A stretch of 64,000 nucleotides of DNA from Zanthoxylum bungeanum (taxonomy: Eukaryota > Streptophyta > Magnoliopsida > Sapindales > Rutaceae): assembly GCA_019454045.1 (NCBI GenBank), contig SKCR01017747.1:1-64000 (forward strand). Direction: 5' to 3'. This document shows, piece by piece, positions 56,157 through 64,000 of this stretch. A program made the position numbers and the translations under genes. The first letter of the stretch is position 1. Every line of letters starts with the position of its first letter. The notes beneath the pieces were generated by a model. The model saw only the letters and a list, made by a program, of their open reading frames with translations, ran no database searches and was not told where the DNA came from.

Positions 56157-57437
56157 TACTTGCGCCTCAGAGGTACAAGTAAAAATTTATCATTTATTAT
56201 ATTTAATAGAATATTATATTCTATTTGATAGAATACTATTTCTATGATCACGAGTAATAAAATTATTTTATTACTTGGTGTGTAACATCGGATGTTGACC
56301 ATTGTAGAAAAGACTTGACTTATTGAAGTCAAATGTGAGAATGATAAACTATAAATGGAACTACATAATTAATAAGATGAAAAGACCCTTAATCATATTC
56401 CATATAAGTCCAATAGGATGTCAGAATCATTTGCGAAGTATTTGATACTTAATGGTTCTGTTGTTTTCTTATCGAAGAAAGTTATCCTATAACTTATAAT
56501 GAAAGTGATATTTGATATCGATTCCGAATATTAGCATTAAACCATAGATATAAGATTGTTCATAGCTTACTACGATCAATTTTTGAACTTGATTAAGCTT
56601 TCGTTATGAATCGTTCATAAAATGTGCAAATGGTTTGCGCAGTAAAAACAAAGTGAGCTTATTAAAGGTTTGACCTTTATAATATGACAGTGAGAAATGT
56701 TTACTAAGAAAATCTAGATTCTGAGGAAACTTGTCTCTAGTCACACTAATTGAATAATTAAAGATCTGTTAGTTAATGTTAATATTAAACTGTGTATTTT
56801 AGCTAAGAGTGAAAAGTCGCGTTCCTTTATGGAATGGCCCTGGAGTTTGTATTCTGATAAAATTACAATTTGGTATACTAGCTTAGTGAGCCTATTGTAG
56901 ACTCAGATGAGTTTTCTAGAAATCTGTGTTCTCTAATTTTGATATAAGTCAGATTGTCTGATTTTATCAAAATATAAAGAATACGTATGTGATCGTGGGG
57001 TTAGTGGGAGCGTACAAATTTTTTTATGAAGTAAAATATTTCCTTATGAAAATATACGAAAACGGCCAAAAACAGCGTTACCGGCTGAGTTTCAGGCATA
57101 CCGGGAAATGGCTGCCCAAACTGTGAATTGGTCACTGTTCGGGCAGCCCATGAACTGCCCAAGTACTATTGTGCCTGACCAGGGTAGCCCCCGTGTGTAT
57201 TGGTCGGTCGGTTCGGTCAAAAGCACGTTTTATGCTATTTTACGAAAAAATATTTTCGTAAAAGTTTCGCGATGTTATATAAATTAATTATGTCGTTATT
57301 TGATATCGAATAATATGTTTAGGTGAAATATGAATGAATTATTCATATTGGATATTGAATAGTTTATTCGGTAAGTTTAAAATTTTAAAGTTACGATTTC
57401 GCCCAAACATCACCTTCTGCTACGCCTGACCCCAACA
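56157..57437 (+). other. B-out interior, last piece, and 3' end
   Basis: 56157 to about 57020 matches B-in 26510-27430. A junction then leads to a segment unique in the window with GC-rich hairpins (stem GGCTGCCC 57110-57117 / GGGCAGCC 57141-57148, and a perfect 11-bp palindrome 57238-57263). It ends CTGACCCCAACA at the GATTT duplication. I take the last 400 bases as the 3' LTR end of an older B subfamily. Confidence 0.7.
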
Positions 57438-57442
57438 GATTT

Positions 57443-57913
57443 AGTGTATACACACTTATCACACTCATTGATTTGAATCCACTTGATAATATTTCTTTAT
57501 AAAATTTCTCATGCCATTATTTAGGTGTTTGTTTTAATCTGTATAACGATTTTACAAGTTTGCACACCTTGTGTCTTGTCCAGGAATATTAAAACCTTCT
57601 GGTTGTTTCATGTAAATCTCATCATCCAATTCACCATTTAAAAATGTCATCTTTACATCCATTTGATGTATTTCAAGACCAAATATAACTGCTATGGTTA
57701 TAAGCATTCTTATTGAAGTGATTAGGTCACTGGTAAATAGGTATAAAAGTAATCAAGACCTTCATTTTGTCTATAACCTTTTATGACAAGTCTTGTCTTG
57801 TACTTATCTATTAATCCATCCGACTTCATCTTCTGTTTGTAGCCTAGCGGCTTATAACCTGGAGGAAGATCAACCAACTCCCAAGTATGTTTTGAGGATA
57901 GAATCAATCTCAC
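57443..57913 (-). pseudogene. RT N-terminal part of element H
   Basis: The minus strand reads 'HTWELVDLPPGYKPLGYK', 'KYKTRLVIKGYRQNEGLDYF' and 'YLPVT', then in broken frames the segment leading to the YVDD region. The sequence runs into the GATTT duplication, and the next residues are found at 12503 downwards. Confidence 0.85.
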
Positions 57914-58639
57914 TATTGATAGCCTCTTTCCATAAAGGTGCCTCCGAAGAAGACATCATTTATTTATAATTTTTAGGCTCATTTTCTAACAGGTATGTTA
58001 GAAAATCAGGTCCAAATGACTTAGATGTTCTTGCTCTTTTGCTACGTCTAGGTTCATTTTCATCAATATTTTCATGTGATCTGATTCTTGGTTAACTTGA
58101 TCACTACTTTTAGCAATGTCAATGGTCATTTTAAGAGACTTTGTTCTTTATTTTTATTTACAAGGAAATATCTCTTCAAAGAATGTTGCATTCCTTGACT
58201 CAATTATTATATTTGGTTTGATGTAAGAAATTTCATATTTATGTACCAATAATCGATACGCGCTATTGTTGTGAGCATATCTAATGAATATACCGTCAAC
58301 AGTTTTTGGTCATATTCTTACCTTCTTAGGTTTATAAACCATCACTTTGACGAGACACCCCCATACTTTCAGATATTTGTAGGATGATACATGACATTTT
58401 CACAATTCATATGGTGTCTTGTCCAATCTTTTTTTAAGTAACTTGTTCAGAACGTGGTTGGCGGAAAGTAAGGTTCCCCCCCACAAGTTCTAAGGTAAAC
58501 TAGAGTTTGTCAACATGGAATTCATCATTTCCTTCGACGTTCAGTTTTTGCGTTCCACAATCCCATTTTGTTATGGCGAATAAGGAGTAGTAGTTTCGTG
58601 AATAATTATATGATTGGAACAATATTCACCAAATGGTGA

Positions 58640-59019
58640 CATATATTCACCTCCTTATCACTCCTGATTCTTTTGATTTTTTTGCCAAGTTGATTTTCAA
58701 TTTCGTTCTTATAGTGTATAAAGCTCTCAATGGCTTTATCTTTGCTCCATAGAAAATACACATAGCAAAATCTTGTGCTATCATCGATAAAAGTGATAAA
58801 TTACTTTTTACCGCCTCTTGTTTGCATAACATTCATATCACACACATCGGTGTGTATAAGTTCCAAGGGTTCAGAACTTTGTTCTATGGAATAAAATGAT
58901 GTTATATTTATTTTTTCTTCAACACATGCTTCATATTTATGTTGGTTATCAATTATAAATTTAAGTATAAGGTCTATGTTAATTAATTTACACATTGTAT
59001 CATAATTAACATGCCCCAA
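58640..59019 (-). pseudogene. Integrase fragment of element H
   Basis: 'MGHVNYDTMCKL', 'YEACVEEKINI' and 'ELIHTDVCDMN' mark the HHCC region and first catalytic Asp. 'GGKKYFITFIDDSTRFCYVYFL' follows after a frame change. The core beyond is decayed but traceable to about 58640, and the region between here and 57913 is more degenerate. Confidence 0.85.
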
Positions 59020-59536
59020 CCTACAATGCTATATATTTTGTGACTCAATAATATAAGCAGTAGATGTAGCTTTATTATTATTATCACTTTGTTGATTGAC
59101 AATCATTACATTGAACTTGAAAAGGCCCTCAGTGAGGTATCTTTTTCCTACATAGACATTGTTTTTGGTCAGTACAAACTTTTCATAAATAAATACAAGT
59201 TCTTACTAAGGAGTAAACCTGAAACCAAGTTCTTCCGAATATCAGGAATATGTAAAAAATTCTTCAATGTAAGCTATTTCATAGATGTCATCTTCAAAAC
59301 CATTATGCCTTGTCCAACCACTCTAGAGGTAGACGAGTTTCCCATAGTCAGATGATCGCCACCATCGACCTTCTGATAGGAGGAAAATATTTTACTGTCA
59401 GCACAAATATGACGAGTAGCCTCATGTATACCCTTCATTCTCTCGGGTTTCCAACCAAGTTGGCTTCAGTTACAACTGTTGAGAGGTTCAACTCTGAAAT
59501 CTCATCAGTTAATAGCTCATCTTTAGTGATATTAGC

Positions 59537-60353
59537 CTAATTTTTCTTTTTCTGGACTTTGTCATGAGATTTATTATTTCTGCAGTCTTTTGCCATGTGA
59601 TCACTTTTCCCATAGACGTAGCACTTTCCCTTGAATTTTTTGTTTGATTGGGAAGAATCAGCTCCATTGTTCTTTCTATTTCTACTACTCTTTCCACCCT
59701 CGACGATATTGGTCTTAGACTCCATAGTCTTGTAGCTAGCCTTCTCGGAATTTCTGTTATCCTCTTCGATTCGCAACTGAACTCCTAGGTCTTCAAGACT
59801 CATCTGTTTCTTCTTGTATTTCAGATAACTCATGAAATCCTTCTATGATGAAGGCAACTTCTCAATAATCGTGGCAACTTGAAATGTCTCACAGAGTTTC
59901 ATTCCCTCATCCAATATTTCGTGAATGATCAACTGTAGTTCACCCAATTGAGACATTATCGTCATTGAATCTACCATTTTATAGTCCAAGAACCTATCTA
60001 AGATAAAAAAAAAATTTCGGCATCCTCTGTTTTGTAATTCTTCTCAAGATATTTCCAGAGAATCTTCAGAGAAGTCATGCCTTGGTACATATTATACATG
60101 GTATGTCAAGTCCTCCCAAGAGGTAGTTCTTACACAAGAAGTTGCCTAGTGAACATGCATAAACTCGCAGTTGCTTAGCTATTTCTGTTTCTCCCTCCAC
60201 ATGACCCGGGGGATCGCCCCTGAGATACTTAGCCAACTGCAGTGTTGTCAGGTAGAGCAACATTTTGCTATGCCATTGTTTGAATTTTTCTCCACCAAAC
60301 CTATCTAGTTTCTCTCCATGAGCGACCGCTACTGTGATATTTCCACTAACCAT
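59537..60353 (-). pseudogene. gag: gag of element H
   Basis: Starts 'MVSGNITVAVAHGEKLDRFGG', with 'FKQWHSKMLLYLTTLQLAKYL', a Copia gag N-terminus. The frame is lost near 60075 and reappears at 59833-59537 with a zinc knuckle CYVYGKSDHMAKDC, whose second Cys is Tyr, so metal binding would fail. A Lys-rich end follows. Confidence 0.88.
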
Positions 60354-60700
60354 ATGTAATTGGAAAATAAAATAATAACCAATATGTCTACAAAAGATAA
60401 ATCACACAAAGATTAATTGTTTGATCTTGTTTATGTGTTACACTAAGAGTCCACTTGTTATTATTTTGGACAGCAGTACCAAATAACATAAGTCCTTGAG
60501 TTTATGACTATAATTTCTTATGATAGGTGAACAAAGGAAAATTTTCAAAGGACAATGAGGGATCGGTGTAACCATTTAAATCCCTGTCCACTTAGGCTCT
60601 TATCGTCTTAGTGACAGAATTTCCTAAATCACATTCTCAATAGAAAATCTTAGGCATTCAATCTTTAGTGTTACACTTTAAATCTCAGTCAGAAATACAA

Positions 60701-60757
<57 letters not shown>

Positions 60758-61531
60758 ATATATATCAATTCAATCAAGCTTGGATGAAATTACTTGTGTG
60801 TAACTATATTTTTAATTCTCAACTAAGTATGCAATAAATTAATTAATAAACCAGAATAAATAATCTCAATTTACCACATAATCAACTAGGTGTATACATG
60901 TGATAATTGAACATCATAATATTAACTAGAATCTATACTACCAAGTTTATAAAAGTTTAGTATATGATTTTAATACTTCACTATGCATATATTCAACTTA
61001 TGTCTATATTACCAAATTTGTATAATCGAAATGTGTATTATATATGACAATTATCAAGTTAATAAATGTTTTATTAATTCAGTCTATGTTACTATTCTAA
61101 ATTTGAAAAAAAATTATAGGTATGACTTGCGTTAGTCTCACGTTCGTTCAACCGTTTGAACGAATCTTTCCAGATAGTGCACGTTCGTGTAGCATTTGAT
61201 AACGCGTTCGAACGAACATTTTCAAAGAGCTTGAGTTTGAGTGGCGTTTGATAACGCGTTCGAACGAACCTCTCCAGAGAGCTTGTATTCGAGTAATATT
61301 TGTCACCGTGTTCGAACGAAAATACGAAACACTGAGTTTCTTTCTTATGCGTTCGTCGAACGTTCGAACGCCCTTATATATTTTTCATGCATATAATACA
61401 TTTTCCAGAGAAATGAAGAATAAGACATGCAAAAATCAGATTTAACAACACATGTAAGTTAATAAGTTCTTAAGATTTTTAGGCAGATGTGTTATTAATC
61501 ATTTTATAATATGCATTATTCAGTCAAAATC
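60354..61531 (-). other. H leader region with remnant of a D-like element
   Basis: No coding frame and no clear primer site. Contains 'cttaggctcttatcg' (about 60592) and a GTTCGAACG cluster (61137-61372), both found in the same order and orientation in D, suggesting an older D-type fragment lies in the H leader. Confidence 0.45.
60705..60765. repeat. (TA)n microsatellite
   Basis: About 60 bases of alternating TA with two interruptions. Likely length-variable between individuals. Confidence 0.95.
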
Positions 61532-62069
61532 ATCAACTTTCTATCATCCAAGCCATGAATAAAACATAAAGATAAAGACTTAGGAAAACCTGGAAAATAT
61601 TAAAGAATACAAAGAAACTTAAACCAAGTCGAGATGCCTCTATCCTTAAGAATTTATTAGTCCCGCCTTGGTGCTCTACGGATTTCTTGTGACTAACATT
61701 CTCCCATGATAACTTGGTTGCTTCTTGTAAAATGGACACTCATTTCTTCAAGAACTTGGACTTGGAATAATGGTGGAAACTCTCAAAAACTCTAAACTTC
61801 AACTTTATAAGTATGTGATTAATTGAATGAAATGAAAATGAACCCAAAGGCCACTTTTTATAGGCATGGATGAGTGTCTTTGTGGACACCCTTTAATTTA
61901 AGGGTGTAATCCTTCTAAATGTTATACCCATTCATAATGCCCTTTGAACTTTAGAGTTATATTATTTTATTCTTAGATAATATGTCCATTAAACTTGTGT
62001 ATTTCTCATAAGACACTTCTTAAGGGACATATCTCTCCTACAATTATAAATATTAGAGAATTTCTTACA
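61532..62069 (-). repeat. 5' LTR of element H
   Basis: Matches 10509-11052. The right end TTCTTACA fits a CA terminus. The left end reads ATCAAC where the partner has TGTTAC, so it has decayed. Confidence 0.8.
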
Positions 62070-62970
62070 ATAAATCTATTATTTAGATAATTTAAATTAT
62101 AGGGAATTACAAAAAAAAAAAAAAAAAAAAAACTTACAAACATTTCATAAAATTAAATATCACTAAACACTAAACAAATTGATAATGTGACAAACATAAA
62201 ATAACAAAATAACATAATTAGATTTGAACATTTTAATAAAATCTAATTATTTTGTTATGTTGGGTCCGATTTTTCCAATTAAAAATCCAAATTAATTTCG
62301 GTTTAATTTTTTTTTTTTTTTGTCAATATTTTTAAAATAAAAATTTATCAGTTTGGTTTGGGTTTAATACGATTTTTTCAGTTTCAGTTTTTTCCCCTAC
62401 TTTAGTTTTGGAAATGAATTAGGTATCATTAACATCCTTTTAACTTGATTTCCTTTTAATTTTGCCAAACAATACCTCAATTATTAGAAGAATGCATTCA
62501 ATATCAAATTGGTTGGCCGGTGGTTTCTGTAATAATCCCCATCATAATTCACAAAATTTGCAATAAATTGTTGAAACTTGCTCAGCTTCAGCATTAGATC
62601 CTAGTTTGTTTCCATGTGACAAAAAGGAAAAAAGAATCTCATTCTGAAGCTGCGTGAGCTTGAGTTTCCAGAACTTTGCTTGCTTAATTTGAAGAAAGTG
62701 TATTCACATTCTTGCCTTGAATAGTTGAATTGTAGTAGAGATCTTAAAGGAAGATTAAAAGCTCATTTCCTTTTTGGTATTAGATATTGTTAAGTCATTA
62801 ATAGTAGCTAGGAAGTAACATTCTACAATTTAATTGAATTAATGTAAATTTTGAAAATGATAACTCCTAGTACTTTAAAGAAGTTTATTCCACATTTGAT
62901 ATTGTATCTATTCTCTTAGAGGAATTGTTTCTCATAACCCCAAAAGGGATTGTCTCAATCGTAAATATTT
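62070..62970. other. Right flank, no gene seen
   Basis: AT-rich, with a 22-A run at 62111-62132 and a long T run near 62310. No convincing coding frame. Confidence 0.5.
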
Positions 62971-63129
62971 TTGGCTTGAGTGGTTTGTTACCTATCAGAT
63001 TTAAGGTTCGAATCTCATTAAGCTATCATGATATGTGCTGGGAAACTTCTGAGGGCATGAGACACTTGTTCCAAAAATTAATTGATATACACATAAGTTA
63101 GTCCGGACACACACCGATCACCAAAAAAA
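62971..63129 (+). mobile_element. Candidate tRNA-derived SINE
   Basis: A-box-like TGGCTTGAGTGG at about 62972, B-box-like GGTTCGAATCT at about 63006, and a poly-A end (about 63121-63129) preceded by CCGGACACACACCGATCACC. The size is right for a plant SINE. I could not find a clean target duplication, so the limits are approximate. It is not the same family as the SINE at 8674. Confidence 0.6.
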
Positions 63130-64000
63130 AATTATTTATGATGATGATGATCAATGGTTGCCATGGATGGAATTACCTATTCATTAGCATTAATTAGGCA
63201 GCTCTGTTGTATATCTGTTTGATACAGTGACAGTATTTCAAAATACTCTTATCCCACATTAGAAAAATAAAAGAGCTTAAAAGGGTTATAGAAACCATAT
63301 ATTTGGCGATAATGATCAAGTGATTGAATTTAGGGCCACCAGACACATAAGTGGCGACGAGAACTCTTTTATAATTTTTTATTTTTTGTATAACTCTAGT
63401 GGAGGAAATAGATGAAGTAATTTACTTTTGTGATTCTCGATCTACACCCTTTTTAGGGAATGGTCAAATTCTTCTCAAATTTAAGCTGAACTTCTCAGTT
63501 TAGTTTTTAGCGACTTTAGTGATTTAAAATAAATTATGACCAAAGAAAAGAAAATGTACTATGTCATGATTAATCAAGGTATATAAAGTTATATATTTTG
63601 AGGAATAAAAATGAAGCTGATGAAAAATTCACTTAATAAGAAGATCAAAAGATTGAGTATTGATAGAAGAGATGAAAATATGAGTAGAGTATGTTAAATA
63701 ATAAATACTATTATTCACTGAGTTGATGTAATATTAATATGTTTTAGGGAACCGCTGAATTTGTGGGAAAGCTATGTGATTAGCTTGCCAAATTCAAAAT
63801 AAAATAACCTATAAGAGAATAAGAAAGACACTATGAGTTATGGATAGGCTACAAGCCTAACTTTTCATATCTCAAAGTATGAGGATGTCTAGTAAATATT
63901 TTTAAACCTAAATATAAAAGAATGAGAGTAGGACTTAATACAATTGATTGTATGTTTATAGGGTATGTTCAGAACAATGCTACTTATAAATTCTTGATAC
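63130..64000. other. Right edge, no feature recognised
   Basis: AT-rich sequence without open frames of note on either strand. Confidence 0.5.

Larger units (their letters stand above)
12504..57437 (+). mobile_element. B-out: family B non-autonomous LTR element, interrupted
   Basis: Inserted in H with TSD GATTT (12499-12503, 57438-57442). The left end TGTTAGGGTGG and right end CTGACCCCAACA are LTR-like. Pieces of B are 12504-12802, 31917-32488, about 43663-44990 and 56157-57437. The rest is A1, C2 (with A2) and D (with C1). Comparison with B-in (23112-31082) shows the same order: LTR U3, then internal sequence. About 0.6 kb of LTR, the first 0.8 kb of the interior and most of the 3' LTR are missing. 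No coding sequence is seen in any piece. Confidence 0.82.
10509..62069 (-). mobile_element. Host element H: old antisense Ty1/Copia, split by nested insertions
   Basis: Two matching LTRs (10509-11052 and 61532-62069) enclose antisense gag (about 60353-59537), integrase (about 59019-58640), RT N-terminal part (57913-57443) and, on the other side of a 45-kb block, RT C-terminal part and RNase H (about 12498-11640). The RT reading resumes at the duplicated GATTT (12499-12503 / 57438-57442), so the two halves are one gene. With the insertion removed, H is about 6.6 kb, normal for Copia. It is the oldest layer and is full of stops. I did not find its own target duplication. Confidence 0.85.

Noticed and set aside
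62111..62132. 22-A run as tail of a retrogene
   Set aside because: No coding sequence, tRNA-like box or target duplication upstream.

Overview
The window is nuclear DNA of a flowering plant, most likely a eudicot. Almost all of it is retrotransposon sequence. It has long AT-rich non-coding stretches, spliced coding sequence with GT-AG introns, Ty1/Copia and Ty3/Gypsy LTR elements with plant-type tRNA primer sites, a tRNA-derived SINE, and MITE and hAT remnants. I see no bacterial or organellar genes, rRNA, tRNA genes or CRISPR. The only host gene I can support is the 3' end of a plant Atos/FAM214-like gene (exons 7783-8352 and 9191-9247, + strand).

Left part (1-10,500): a solo LTR (296-1631), then a complete Copia element (1801-7304) with 374-bp LTRs, a TGTTG target duplication and a coding region broken by frameshifts. 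Next come the gene's last two exons, with a SINE in the last intron, and then a small MITE (10195-10449). The upstream exons of the gene are not in the window. If the gene is intact, the solo LTR and the Copia element lie in one intron of more than 7.7 kb.

Centre (10,509-62,069): one nested stack of retrotransposons, which can be unpacked from target site duplications (TSDs). The host is an old antisense Copia element, here called H (LTRs 10509-11052 and 61532-62069). Its reverse transcriptase gene is split by a 44.9-kb block, 12504-57437, flanked by GATTT. That block began as a + strand element of a non-coding family, B (copy B-out). B-out was then hit by three things: A1, an antisense Copia (12803-31911, TSD TTACT); C2, an antisense Gypsy-type LTR and tail (32489 to about 43655, associated with a deletion); and D, an antisense Tat/Ogre-type element (44991-56151, TSD GAAAG). 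A1 in turn carries a hAT-like element (21463-22603, 8-bp TSD) and a second B copy, B-in (23112-31082, TSD GTAAT). C2 carries A2, a second antisense A copy (33459-43242, TSD GTATC). D carries C1, a sense Gypsy-type non-autonomous element (52865 to about 55960). The deepest path is H > B-out > A1 > B-in.

Right end (62,070-64,000): AT-rich sequence with homopolymer runs and one SINE candidate, with no gene seen.

How the parts may work together: A is an ordinary autonomous Copia family that is now broken. B has no coding capacity, yet it shares A's type of primer site, polypurine tract and a 16-nt leader motif, so it could have been mobilised by A-type proteins. D and C1 are also non-autonomous. 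D has LTRs, tRNA primer site, polypurine tract and two minisatellite arrays but no pol. C1 has an LTR rich in bZIP-type ACGT motifs and one zinc-knuckle reading frame. All boundaries, repeat counts and identities were read by eye from the sequence. No database search was run.
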